DNA of 64,000 nt, taken from Pseudobutyrivibrio ruminis (GTDB taxonomy: Bacteria > Bacillota > Clostridia > Lachnospirales > Lachnospiraceae). Under the pieces are notes generated by a model that was given only the letters and a program-made list of their open reading frames with translations, was not told the origin of the DNA and made no database searches. Below are positions 17,672 to 26,810 of this stretch, in pieces (within the stretch, counting starts at the first letter, position 1; every line of letters starts with the position of its first letter). The stretch is from positions 248,001 through 312,000 of the forward strand of contig NZ_SVET01000002.1 in assembly GCF_015057245.1 (NCBI RefSeq), written 5' to 3'. A program made the translations under genes and the position numbers.

Positions 17672-17794
17672 GTTTCAAACCTGCTTGGCTACCCCATATC
17701 TGCATGCTGGCGCAGTGTCAAGAGGCGAAGCGCCGCAAGGCCTTGCTCTTGACGCAAGACAGCTGCTGATATGCTGTAGCTAGCAGGTTGAAAC
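17672..17794. other. Large nested hairpin (structured RNA or cruciform candidate)
   Basis: The outer arms 17672-17692 and 17776-17794 pair almost fully (GTTTCAA, CCTGCT and CTAC blocks). Middle arms 17695-17709 and 17760-17773 share CATATC/GATATG. Inner arms GTCAAGAG (17717-17724) and CTCTTGAC (17746-17753) enclose GGCG-AAG-CGCC and the palindrome GCAAGGCCTTGC (17735-17746). It is GC-richer than its surroundings and lies just past the mfd stop. It could be a non-coding RNA, an unusual terminator or a small palindromic insertion. Confidence 0.65.
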
Positions 17795-17851
17795 AACCTC
17801 AAATATTTCCAACAGCTTTTGCACCTAGCACCTATCGCACCTGCGCCAGCT

Positions 17852-20800
17852 CTATTCTTCCACCTTTATAGACTTCAAATCCAATAAGAAGTCCTGCAGG
17901 TAGTCAAACACTTCGTTTGGTTTGATGCGGGTGTTGGCCTTGGTGTTGAAGATGAAGGCCGGGTTCTTTGGGTCCGCTGCGAATGTGATGTGTGGGTTGT
18001 TGCGCTCTAAGAGGGCTGGAATCTGAGCTACGTCGATTTTGGCCTTTTCGTACATTACGATGCGGATGAAATCGCCCTTTTGCTCGATAGCTGTGACGTA
18101 TGCGTCGTGAGCCTTTACGCGGAGCATTGCCACCCAAAGAAGATTCTGTACGCAGCGCTTTGGCTCACCAAAACGGTCCACAAGCTCATCCAGCATTTCG
18201 TCGCGAGCTTCCTCAGAATCGATGGCCGCAATACGCTTGTAGATGTCGATTCGCTGCTCCTCGTTTGATACGTAGGTATCTGGCAAGTAAGCCTCGATAT
18301 TGATGTCCACCGAGGTGTTGAAGCTCTCTTCCTTGGCTTCACCCTTTTCAATCTTTACTGCTTCGTTCAGCATCTTGCAGTATAAGTCGTAACCTACTGC
18401 TGTCATGTTACCGTGCTGCTCCACTCCAAGTAAGTTGCCGGCGCCACGGATTTCCAAATCACGCATGGCAATCTTGAAGCCTGAGCCAAGATCTGTAAAC
18501 TCCTTGATTGCAGCAAGACGCTTTTCGGCAACTTCCTTTAGCATCTTGTCCCTGCGATACATTAAGAAGGCATACGCGGTACGATTGCTTCGACCAACTC
18601 GGCCACGAAGCTGATACAACTGAGACAATCCCATGTTGTCTGAGTCGTGTATGATTATCGTATTTACGTTAGAAATATCCAAGCCAATTTCAATGATAGT
18701 TGTAGCAACAAGTACGTCGATTTCATGATTGATGAACTGCATCATAACATCCTCAACCTTGGCCTCAGTCATTTGGCCGTGGATGTAGCCCACCGTTGCC
18801 TCCGGCACAAGTCGCTCGATTTCTGCCGCCATATCCTGAATTCCACGGACGCGATTGAAGACATAATATACCTGTCCATCGCGTGCCATCTCTCGAACGA
18901 TTGCCTCACGAACCATTTCTTCGTTGTATTCAAATACGAAGGTCTGGATTGGTGTACGCTCCATTGGGGCCTCATCCAATACACTCATATCACGGATTCC
19001 CACCAGGGACATGTGAAGTGTACGTGGAATTGGTGTTGCAGAAAGAGAAAGCACGTCTACAGTCTTTTTCATCTGCTTGATGCGCTCTTTGTGATTTACA
19101 CCAAATCGCTGCTCCTCATCGATGATGAGCAGACCTAAATCCTTGAACGCCACATCCTTTGAAAGCAAACGATGAGTTCCGATAACAATATCTACTGTAC
19201 CGGCTTTCAAGCCTTCGATTGTTTTCTTCTGCTCGGCTGCAGTTCTAAATCGACACAAAAGCCCAATGTTTACAGGATAACCACCCATACGCTGGACGAA
19301 GTTGTTGTAGTGCTGCTGGGCAAGGATAGTGGTTGGAACCAAGTATGCCACCTGCTTGCCTTCCTGCACTGCCTTGAAGGCTGCACGCATGGCAACTTCT
19401 GTTTTGCCGAAACCAACATCACCGCAGATAAGACGGTCCATGATTTTAGTAGATTGCATGTCCGCCTTAACAGCCTCGATTGCAGACAGCTGACCCTCGG
19501 TCTCCTCGTATGGGAAGCTTTCCTCGAATTCCTTTTGCCATACAGTATCTGGACCATAAACAAATCCATCTGTGTTTTGGCGGAGAGCGTACAAATCCAC
19601 AAGCTCCTTTGCCACAACCCCAACTGCAGACTGAACCTTTTGCTTTGTTCTAGTCCACTCCTGAGTACCTGCGCCAAGGCTGTTGAGCTTTGGCTTTTTA
19701 CCGTCTGGGCCGGAATATTTTTGAATCATATCCAGCTGAGATGTCAGGACATAAAGGTTGCTGCCCTTTGCATACTCAATCTTGATATAGTCGCGGATAA
19801 CCTTGTCTATTTCCATCTGCTCGGTACCCTTGTAGACACCGAGACCATAGTTTTCATGAACGACATAATCTCCTACATGCAAATCAGAGAAGGATGAAAT
19901 TGATTCACCCTCATACTTCTTTACACGATGCTTTTTCTTACGGACGTGGCCGAAGATATCCCCATCTGAAAGCATTACAAAGGCGCTATCAGGATAGTCG
20001 TAGCCGCGCTTTATATTTCCTACACAAAGCATAGTTTCACCAGGATTTATCTGATGATCCAAATCTGATGTGAAATATGCATTTAATCCTTCCTGAAGCA
20101 AGTCCTCTGCAAGGCGCTGTCCCTTGGTGGATGAGCTTGTCACAAGAAGCACTTTGTATTTACGTTTCTTGTACTGTAAGAGTTCCTTGGTGAGAAGCTC
20201 AAAGCTGCCGTTGTATGCGTTTACTCCCTGCACCGCGATGCTGAAATGGTCTGCAGATTTAAGGAGTTTATTTTTCGCATCGAGAACTGACATAAGTGTG
20301 GTTGGACACTTTTCGATTTTGGCAAAGATTTCCTCCACACCGTAAAGCATATCCATTTGGCCCTTAAGCATGTAGCCAGCCTCTACTCGGCGAGTCATGG
20401 CATCGGAAAATTCTGTCTGGGTAACTTCACCCTTTGTAATAACCTTTTGAACCTCATCGATAAAGACATAGGTGCCCTTTGGCATGAAATCGATGAATGA
20501 ACCAAGCTTGTCGCAGAAGTAAGTGAGATTTGTCTCAAGCTCCTGGCTAAGGCCCCATTCTCTGGTTTCCTCCACTACTCTGTCGGCATAGGTTTTCAGA
20601 TGATACGCCTCTTCTGTTTTCATTTCCTTGCGATATGCTTCGTAGCGCTCATCTCGCTCGGCCTCGATTTTAGCAAGACCAGCCTCCACCTCATCAGCTG
20701 ATAGGATAAGCTCCACTGCCGGGAAGATGATTACTGAGCTGATATTCTCGATTGACTTTTGGTTGCTGGCATCGTAGGAACGGATGCTGTCAACCTCGTC

Positions 20801-21379
20801 GCCCCAAAGCTCGATTCTAACTGGCAAATCTGCGGTAAGAGGGAAAACGTCAATGATTCCACCTCGCACTGCAAATTCTCCAGGATGTTCGCAGGTGCCC
20901 ACTGCCTCGTAACCCATAGCAACTAGCTTGCGGCGCAAAGCCTCAAGCTCAATAGTATCAGTAGCGGAAATGGCAACAACACCATCCTCAAAATAAGACG
21001 CGTCTGGCAGCTTATTCATAAGGGCATCAATAGTGGTGATAACGGTACAGCTATTGTTGTTTATAACTGCCTCAATAGCGCTCATTCGCTCACGTGTAAG
21101 GGCATTGCCTCTGATATCTGACTGATAAAAGAGGAAATCCTTGGCAGGAAAATATACCACATCATTATCGTAAAAACGATATTCCTCATATAATTCTCTA
21201 GCCTTCAGCTCGTCTGAAGTGATAATCAGCTTGTGACTGACATCATGCCCAATACCAAAAATGAGGTGCGCTTTATCAGCACACCCCGTGATATCGTAAA
21301 CCTTGCCATAACGAGCTAGAGCCTCGCGAAGAGACTCAACAGCTGTTAAATTTTTAAATGGTTCCAAAAAAGTTTTCAT
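17852..21379 (-). CDS. mfd: Transcription-repair coupling factor
   Basis: 1175 residues, full length for Mfd, which removes RNA polymerase stalled at DNA lesions and recruits UvrA. Visible parts: N-terminal UvrB-like module; CarD-like RNAP-interacting domain (DLHVGDYVVHENYGLGVYKG, about 500-520); RecG-like translocase with Walker A CGDVGFGKTEVA, DEEQ box (LLIIDEEQRFGV), SATPIPRTL and QLRGRVGRS; and the C-terminal TRCF domain. It begins 2 bases after the sulP stop and is the last gene of a long minus-strand train. The 3' end is GC-richer than its neighbours. Confidence 0.97.
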   Translation of the reverse strand: MKTFLEPFKNLTAVESLREALARYGKVYDITGCADKAHLIFGIGHDVSHKLIITSDELKARELYEEYRFYDNDVVYFPAKDFLFYQSDIRGNALTRERMSAIEAVINNNSCTVITTIDALMNKLPDASYFEDGVVAISATDTIELEALRRKLVAMGYEAVGTCEHPGEFAVRGGIIDVFPLTADLPVRIELWGDEVDSIRSYDASNQKSIENISSVIIFPAVELILSADEVEAGLAKIEAERDERYEAYRKEMKTEEAYHLKTYADRVVEETREWGLSQELETNLTYFCDKLGSFIDFMPKGTYVFIDEVQKVITKGEVTQTEFSDAMTRRVEAGYMLKGQMDMLYGVEEIFAKIEKCPTTLMSVLDAKNKLLKSADHFSIAVQGVNAYNGSFELLTKELLQYKKRKYKVLLVTSSSTKGQRLAEDLLQEGLNAYFTSDLDHQINPGETMLCVGNIKRGYDYPDSAFVMLSDGDIFGHVRKKKHRVKKYEGESISSFSDLHVGDYVVHENYGLGVYKGTEQMEIDKVIRDYIKIEYAKGSNLYVLTSQLDMIQKYSGPDGKKPKLNSLGAGTQEWTRTKQKVQSAVGVVAKELVDLYALRQNTDGFVYGPDTVWQKEFEESFPYEETEGQLSAIEAVKADMQSTKIMDRLICGDVGFGKTEVAMRAAFKAVQEGKQVAYLVPTTILAQQHYNNFVQRMGGYPVNIGLLCRFRTAAEQKKTIEGLKAGTVDIVIGTHRLLSKDVAFKDLGLLIIDEEQRFGVNHKERIKQMKKTVDVLSLSATPIPRTLHMSLVGIRDMSVLDEAPMERTPIQTFVFEYNEEMVREAIVREMARDGQVYYVFNRVRGIQDMAAEIERLVPEATVGYIHGQMTEAKVEDVMMQFINHEIDVLVATTIIEIGLDISNVNTIIIHDSDNMGLSQLYQLRGRVGRSNRTAYAFLMYRRDKMLKEVAEKRLAAIKEFTDLGSGFKIAMRDLEIRGAGNLLGVEQHGNMTAVGYDLYCKMLNEAVKIEKGEAKEESFNTSVDINIEAYLPDTYVSNEEQRIDIYKRIAAIDSEEARDEMLDELVDRFGEPKRCVQNLLWVAMLRVKAHDAYVTAIEQKGDFIRIVMYEKAKIDVAQIPALLERNNPHITFAADPKNPAFIFNTKANTRIKPNEVFDYLQDFLLDLKSIKVEE

Positions 21380-21381
21380 AA

Positions 21382-23028
21382 TTATTTGCCTATAATCTTT
21401 TCAGCTCTATCAAGTGCTGCATCAATGTTTGGCTGGAAGTTCTCGGCTCCTACCGTATTTACGAAGTCAGCCTTTTCCATCATGTGACGTGGCTGCTCAT
21501 TTACGTGTGAGAATACAACTGTAACTCCCTTTTTCTTTGCTCGCTCAACCAAATCGCGAAGTGCTCTAAGAGCAGTAACGTCGATGGCTGGAACAGAACG
21601 CATTCTGATGACAAGCACCTTTGTATAATCCTTTACGTTAATGCTTTCTGCAAGCATATCAGAAACACCAAAGAAAAGTGGTCCTGTGATTTCAAATACT
21701 CTGATTTCTTTTTCTACTGGACGTAAATCATCAACAAACTCAGCGTCGTCTGACTGATATGTCCATCCACTGACATGAGTCTCCTCGCTCATTCTCTTGA
21801 TGAAGAGAATACATGCAACAATCATACCCCACTCAATAGCAACTACAAGGTCGAATACTACTGTGAGAACAAATGTAAGTACAAGTACGATGATATCTGA
21901 CTTTGGAGCAAACTTTACAAGTCTTACGAAAGGTCTCCACTGGCACATGTTGTATGCAACCTGGAAAAGGATTGCTGCGATACATGGCATTGGAATGAAC
22001 TTTGCGTATGGCATAAGTACAACAAGTACGATAAGAAGTGTAACGGAATGAACCATACCAGCTACTGGTGTACGACCGCCGTTTTTGATGTTGGCTGCTG
22101 TACGGGCGATAGCGCCTGTTGCAGGGATACCACCAAAAAGAACTGATCCGATGTTACCGATACCCTGGCCTATAAGCTCCTGGTTACTTCTGTGCTTGCT
22201 GTTTACCATTCCGTCTGCAACTACTGCAGAAAGAAGTGACTCGATTGCAGCAAGAATCGCTATCGTAAATGCGTTAGGCATTTCGTTTCTAACTACTGCA
22301 AGTGAGAAATGTGGAACTGAGATTGTTGGCAAGCCTGCCTTCAAATCTGGATAAAGAGTTCCTATCGTATTTACGTTAAGGTGAAGTCCCTGTACCATTG
22401 CAATGCTGACGAACACAGCAATGATTGATGCAGGAATCTTTGAGAAGAACTTTGGCCAAATGATAAGCACTGCTAGGCAAACAACGCCAACTAAAGTTGC
22501 CTGCCAGTTAAGTGAATCAATGTTGCCAAAGAATACTTTTAATTTGTCGATTGTTTCGATTGGCTTTTCACCGTGGAAATCTACACCAAAGAAATCCTTG
22601 AACTGACCAATTAAAATTGTAACTGCGATACCGGCTGTGAAACCAGTTGTGATTGTGTATGGGATGAATTTGATAAGTGCGCCGGCTTTTACCACACCTA
22701 AGATAATAAGAATGATACCTGCCATGATTGTTGCAATGATGAGTCCATCCATTCCATCAGTTGCAATGATGCCTGCTACGATTGTAGCGAAGGCTGCTGT
22801 AGGTCCAGCGATCTGAACTGTACTTCCTCCGAAGAAGGAAATCAAAAATCCAGCAACAATTGCTGTATATAAACCTGGCTCTGGGCCAACACCTGAGGCC
22901 AAAGCCAGGGCAATAGAAAGTGGCAATGCGATGATTGCCACAATGATTCCAGATACTAAGTCTTTAAAGAACTGCTCCTTGCTATACTTCTTCATGCAAG
23001 TAAACAGCATAGGTTTAAAACTTTCCAT
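21382..23028 (-). CDS. SulP/SLC26-family anion permease with STAS domain
   Basis: 548 residues. Ten to twelve membrane segments (about 20-405) include ALASGVGPEPGLYTAIVAGF and STVQIAGPTAAFATIVAG, the SulP signature. A C-terminal STAS domain (about 430-545) follows, with the RMRSVPAIDVTALRALRDL segment. Members carry sulfate, bicarbonate, dicarboxylates or other anions; the substrate cannot be told here. The gene lies between pilT and mfd with gaps of only 6 and 2 bases, so it shares their transcript. Confidence 0.92.
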   Translation of the reverse strand: MESFKPMLFTCMKKYSKEQFFKDLVSGIIVAIIALPLSIALALASGVGPEPGLYTAIVAGFLISFFGGSTVQIAGPTAAFATIVAGIIATDGMDGLIIATIMAGIILIILGVVKAGALIKFIPYTITTGFTAGIAVTILIGQFKDFFGVDFHGEKPIETIDKLKVFFGNIDSLNWQATLVGVVCLAVLIIWPKFFSKIPASIIAVFVSIAMVQGLHLNVNTIGTLYPDLKAGLPTISVPHFSLAVVRNEMPNAFTIAILAAIESLLSAVVADGMVNSKHRSNQELIGQGIGNIGSVLFGGIPATGAIARTAANIKNGGRTPVAGMVHSVTLLIVLVVLMPYAKFIPMPCIAAILFQVAYNMCQWRPFVRLVKFAPKSDIIVLVLTFVLTVVFDLVVAIEWGMIVACILFIKRMSEETHVSGWTYQSDDAEFVDDLRPVEKEIRVFEITGPLFFGVSDMLAESINVKDYTKVLVIRMRSVPAIDVTALRALRDLVERAKKKGVTVVFSHVNEQPRHMMEKADFVNTVGAENFQPNIDAALDRAEKIIGK

Positions 23029-23034
23029 TTCTAA

Positions 23035-24141
23035 CTAAACTCCTAATCTTCTTCCTAGCATTTCTGCATTGACAGCATATTCCATAGCTGTCTCCTTTGT
23101 GATTTTGCCTTCACGCACCAATTTGAAAAGGCTAGAATCCATTGATACCATTTCGTCTGTGTCACTTGAATAGATGACACCTTCAATCTGTGGTACCTTG
23201 TTTTCTCTGATCATATTTCTGATGGCTGGAGTCACTGTCATGACTTCAAATGCAGGCACAAGCGAACCGTCAACAGCTGGAACAAGCTGCTGAGATACAA
23301 CTGCCTTTATAACCATAGAAAGCTGTAATGCTATTTGGTGCTGCTGCTCAGAAGGGAATACGTCGATAATTCTATCGATTGTGTTTGCTGCTCCAATGGT
23401 GTGCAATGTTGACAGAATTAAATGTCCTGTCTCAGCCGCGGTCATTGCAACGGAAATGGTTTCAGCATCACGCATTTCTCCAAGCAAAATAACATCTGGA
23501 CTCTGTCTAAGTGAGGCACGAAGTGCAGTCACATAGTTCTCTGTATCTAAGTGGATTTCTCTTTGAGACACAATTGATTTGCCGTGTCTGTGAAGGTATT
23601 CCACAGGGTCCTCAAGGGTAATAATATGCTTGTTATAGTTTTTATTAATCTTGTCAACAATACAAGACAAAGTGGTAGACTTACCACTTCCTGCAGGACC
23701 TGTTACAAGCACCAAGCCCTTTGACTCATTTGAAAGATTGATTACAGATTCTGGAATGAGTAACTCTTTGTAATCTGGCAGTGTGAATGTGATGACACGA
23801 ACTACTGCTGCAAATGTACCTCTTTGCATGAATGCATTTACTCTGAAACGAGAAACATCCTTGATTGCAAATGAGAAATCGTCATCGCCGCCTTCGATGT
23901 ATTTTGTAATATCTCTACCTGCAAGCTCATAAATCTGGCGAACCAAATCCTCTGCTTTTGCTGGCATAACTGGACCGTCATCTGGCTCAGCCTTTTCTGT
24001 ATAGCCCTGCTCCAATTCTGAGCGAGTAAGCACGAGGTCGTTTACTCTGAATGAAACCTCACGGCCTGTAACAATAAATACATCTGAAGCCTTGTATTTT
24101 CTAACTGCATCTGTTAAGTAAGTTACAATATTTGTACTCAT
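23035..24141 (-). CDS. pilT: PilT-type retraction ATPase of a type IV pilus-like system
   Basis: 368 residues. An N-terminal PAS-like domain is followed by a RecA-like hexameric ATPase with Walker A GPAGSGKST, Asp box ITLEDPVEYLH, Walker B SPDVILLGEMRDAETI and the His box ETGHLILSTLHT. AIRNMIREN near residue 315 matches the PilT-specific AIRNLIRE motif, so a retraction rather than extension ATPase. An insertion of about 25 residues (GYTEKAEPDDGPVMPA) is seen near residue 45. No PilB-type ATPase is present in the window. Forms one run with pilC and the pseudopilin-like genes. Confidence 0.93.
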   Translation of the reverse strand: MSTNIVTYLTDAVRKYKASDVFIVTGREVSFRVNDLVLTRSELEQGYTEKAEPDDGPVMPAKAEDLVRQIYELAGRDITKYIEGGDDDFSFAIKDVSRFRVNAFMQRGTFAAVVRVITFTLPDYKELLIPESVINLSNESKGLVLVTGPAGSGKSTTLSCIVDKINKNYNKHIITLEDPVEYLHRHGKSIVSQREIHLDTENYVTALRASLRQSPDVILLGEMRDAETISVAMTAAETGHLILSTLHTIGAANTIDRIIDVFPSEQQHQIALQLSMVIKAVVSQQLVPAVDGSLVPAFEVMTVTPAIRNMIRENKVPQIEGVIYSSDTDEMVSMDSSLFKLVREGKITKETAMEYAVNAEMLGRRLGV

Positions 24142-24151
24142 TTTATCCCCC

Positions 24152-24514
24152 TCAATCCTCCAATGTTATAACTGGCTGTGTGCTGTCTGCTTCCCACGAA
24201 GAGACATTTTGCACCTGCCAACAAGTAATCTCTTTAGATTCAACCTTTACATTTAACACCTGATTTTCATTAATATCAACTGTAAATTCCTGATCTGCCC
24301 AATCTGAATCAGCAATTATCTCGTATGCCTGGTTGGATGCACTGTAGTATTCATCAGTATGATTACGAAGCTTCATACTGAGATTGTAGTTGTTGTGACT
24401 GGACGAGATGGCAAGGGCAGCAATTACCGCAAATGCCATGCCAATCAGGATAACAACCATCAGCGAGGTACCTATATTTATTATTGTCCTGTTTTCTCTT
24501 TTTGTATGCTCCAT
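24152..24514 (-). CDS. Pseudopilin-like membrane-anchored protein
   Basis: 120 residues from ATG 24514 (AGGAG 5 bases upstream; a GTG two codons earlier overlaps the ribosome-binding site). A basic N-terminus and one membrane helix (about 13-37) precede a small extracytoplasmic domain with a single Cys. No canonical Gly-Phe prepilin cleavage site is seen. Its place between pilT and other single-helix proteins suggests a minor pilin-type subunit. Confidence 0.75.
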   Translation of the reverse strand: MEHTKRENRTIINIGTSLMVVILIGMAFAVIAALAISSSHNNYNLSMKLRNHTDEYYSASNQAYEIIADSDWADQEFTVDINENQVLNVKVESKEITCWQVQNVSSWEADSTQPVITLED

Positions 24515-24522
24515 TGTCACTC

Positions 24523-24906
24523 CTATTTAAGAGCTTTTTCAACTGCTAAGCTGTATATTTCTTCATCTGAAATTGTGGAAACTACCACGTGCATTGTCTG
24601 GCACATGCCCTCTGATTCTGGCTCAATAACGAGGCTTGTGACCTTGTATGTCGCTTCTGAATCGTCCACTAAATTCCAGTTGTCGTCGTAGTAATTAGTA
24701 AATCCAGTATAGTTGTCATTGCAGAGATAATCCTCTGCTGCATTACTTGCAAGATTTACTGCCTCAGTGATTTCTTTTGCCTCACCACTTTTTGCAAAGC
24801 TTCCAGCAAAGCACTGAATACAAACGGCTGATATAAGAATAAAAAAGAAAATTGCAAACATAAGCTCAGTCATAAAAATTCGGGAGCCGTTGTTTCTATT
24901 CTTCAT
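24523..24906 (-). CDS. Pseudopilin-like protein with near-canonical N-terminal helix
   Basis: 127 residues. The N-terminus (MKNRNNGSRIFMTELMFAIFFFILIS) resembles a type III prepilin signal: a basic leader, then a hydrophobic helix with Glu at +5 if cleavage falls after Arg. The residue before the cut is not Gly. The rest is an acidic extracytoplasmic domain. The gene overlaps its upstream neighbour by 11 bp. Probably a minor pilin of the PilT/PilC system. Confidence 0.75.
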   Translation of the reverse strand: MKNRNNGSRIFMTELMFAIFFFILISAVCIQCFAGSFAKSGEAKEITEAVNLASNAAEDYLCNDNYTGFTNYYDDNWNLVDDSEATYKVTSLVIEPESEGMCQTMHVVVSTISDEEIYSLAVEKALK

Positions 24907-25390
24907 TAGACTGGCCCTCCTTTGACTTGACGCCTATTACAACATCATGCTTTGCCCCAAGGGAATCCTCAAGCTGAACATTGATAGTGTCATTTTCTCC
25001 CTGACTAAAGCTGATGCTATTTACTTCCATGATTTTATTTCCAAAATCTGCTGTGGCACCGGCAGTATCCTTAGCCTCCAGCTCCATCAAATATCCATCG
25101 TACTCGTAGATGTAAAGATTGAAGCCGCTGCCCTCAGACATTTTGATGCAATCAACACCGTCAAATGTATCAAGGGAAACTGCGCCCTCAGCATCGTGCT
25201 GTCTTACCTCTTCGCGAATATATGCAATTGCTGTACGTGCACTTGAGTTGGCTTCATTGGCTAAAACTACTGATCTGTAGGAATTTACAGCCATCAAAAG
25301 AACACTCACCGCAGAAAAGGTGAATATCAAAAATAAGACCATTAGAAACATGATGTCTATATTATGTTTTCTAAGTCGTCCCTGTTTCAA
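24896..25390 (-). CDS. DUF4860-type single-pass protein of the pilus-like operon
   Basis: 164 residues. A short basic leader and a membrane helix (HNIDIMFLMVLFLIFTFSAVSVLLM) are followed by RSVVLANEANSSARTAIAYIREEVRQHD, the pattern I associate with DUF4860 proteins of Lachnospiraceae, and then a beta-rich domain. The architecture resembles minor pseudopilins. Function unknown; position within the pilus-like operon suggests a structural or assembly part. Confidence 0.75.
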   Translation of the reverse strand: MKQGRLRKHNIDIMFLMVLFLIFTFSAVSVLLMAVNSYRSVVLANEANSSARTAIAYIREEVRQHDAEGAVSLDTFDGVDCIKMSEGSGFNLYIYEYDGYLMELEAKDTAGATADFGNKIMEVNSISFSQGENDTINVQLEDSLGAKHDVVIGVKSKEGQSNEE

Positions 25391-25392
25391 CG

Positions 25393-25746
25393 TTAATCCT
25401 CCAGATTTATAATCGTAACCTCTGGTCGCATATTTGAACCATAGATAACATAATCAACTCTAAAACGGTCATCATCGTAGATGATTCCGTAGTTTTCCTG
25501 TAAGTATTCAAAGCTTTCCGGGTATCTGCCTTCAGTGACATAACACTGGATGATTGCCCTGTCGATAGCATCACTTAAACTCTGGCGCTGTTCGGTAACT
25601 GAGCCTGCTGATGCCTTTGATACTGCAAACAAAAACAGGATAAATATGAGAAGAAACAACCCTGCAGAAATCATAGTGCTGCCGGCCACGTTCTTCTGTT
25701 TGATTTGATGAATGCCGTCTAGGCTTCCAAATCTTGTCTTTGCCAT
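25393..25746 (-). CDS. Small membrane-anchored pseudopilin-like protein
   Basis: 117 residues. A 20-residue basic cytoplasmic leader, one membrane helix (about 22-46) and a short extracytoplasmic domain beginning QRQSLSDAIDRAIIQCYVTEGRYPESFEYL. That phrase resembles the start of major-pilin or type II secretion pseudopilin globular domains, where a Y-P pair is common. Gaps to neighbours are 1-2 bases. Confidence 0.75.
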   Translation of the reverse strand: MAKTRFGSLDGIHQIKQKNVAGSTMISAGLFLLIFILFLFAVSKASAGSVTEQRQSLSDAIDRAIIQCYVTEGRYPESFEYLQENYGIIYDDDRFRVDYVIYGSNMRPEVTIINLED

Positions 25747-25747
25747 G

Positions 25748-26800
25748 TTAAATCATCCCCGACATAATGTTCAAAAGTGGTAGCATAACTGAAAGTAAAA
25801 TAATTCCTACAATAACTGAAAGAACAATTACAAGTGTTGGCTCCACTACTGCAATTAAATCGTTAATCTCTTCATCTGCTTCTTCCTGATAGGTTGTTGC
25901 AACCTTTTCAAGAACGTTTTCCATATTACCAGTTTTAGCACCAAGGATTGCCATACGTCCGTAGAGACCACCGAAAATGCCTGACATTGAAAATGCCTTT
26001 CCGATATCCATAGTCTCTGCAAAAGAATCCTTGCACTTTTCAACCTTGTCCTCGAAATCAGGAGCTTCCACAATATTACCGCTGACATCAAGTGCCTGCA
26101 TAACATCCATACCACTTGAAAGTGTCATCGCCATTGCTGATGCGAAACGGCTTGTTGCAATTTTAGAATGGATTGATTTGAAACGGCGACTCTTGTAAAG
26201 GATGTCGTTACGATGATTCTTGCCCCACTCTGTTTTATTGAGAACAATTACATAAATAATGATAGCAAGAAGAATCAATAAAAGAATCACACCATTTGAC
26301 TTCATAAATGTTCCAACAGCAAGGAAACCAGCTGAAAGGCCGTCCATTGTGCCACCAAGCTGCTTAAATACTCTGTTGAATACTGGCATAATTTCTGTTA
26401 CAAGGACGATGATGATAACAAGCATCATACAAACCATCATAAGTGGGTATGTAACTGCACTTCTGATTGCATTTGAAATTGCCATCTCTCTTGAATAGTG
26501 TGCTGCCAGGTTGACGAGAACAGAATCCATCTTACCTGTAGACTCGCCCATCTTTGCCATTTCTACGAAATAGTCTGGGAAAACCCCAACACTTTCGATT
26601 GCCTTTGAAAGTGAACCTGTCTCTCCAACTACCTGCTCCATCTCTGTAAGGAGCTCTTTTTCTTCACCACCCTGGGACTCATCAAGCATCATTGTGATTC
26701 CCTGTATTGCTGAAACACCACTGGAAATCATCATTCCCATTTCATCTGAGAATGCATATAGTTCCTCGGGAGTAAGTTGTTTTCTAATCTTTTCGCTCAT
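25748..26800 (-). CDS. pilC: PilC/GspF-type inner-membrane platform protein
   Basis: 350 residues with two repeated GspF domains (about 8-130 and 205-330) and three membrane helices (near 110-130, 165-190 and 315-345). Both repeats show the expected pattern: LYAFSDEMGMMISSGVSAIQGI in the first and FASAMAMTLSSGMDVMQAL in the second. It would form the membrane platform on which the PilT-type ATPase acts. It stands directly upstream of the pseudopilin-like genes. Confidence 0.92.
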   Translation of the reverse strand: MSEKIRKQLTPEELYAFSDEMGMMISSGVSAIQGITMMLDESQGGEEKELLTEMEQVVGETGSLSKAIESVGVFPDYFVEMAKMGESTGKMDSVLVNLAAHYSREMAISNAIRSAVTYPLMMVCMMLVIIIVLVTEIMPVFNRVFKQLGGTMDGLSAGFLAVGTFMKSNGVILLLILLAIIIYVIVLNKTEWGKNHRNDILYKSRRFKSIHSKIATSRFASAMAMTLSSGMDVMQALDVSGNIVEAPDFEDKVEKCKDSFAETMDIGKAFSMSGIFGGLYGRMAILGAKTGNMENVLEKVATTYQEEADEEINDLIAVVEPTLVIVLSVIVGIILLSVMLPLLNIMSGMI

Positions 26801-26810
26801 AGTTACACCT

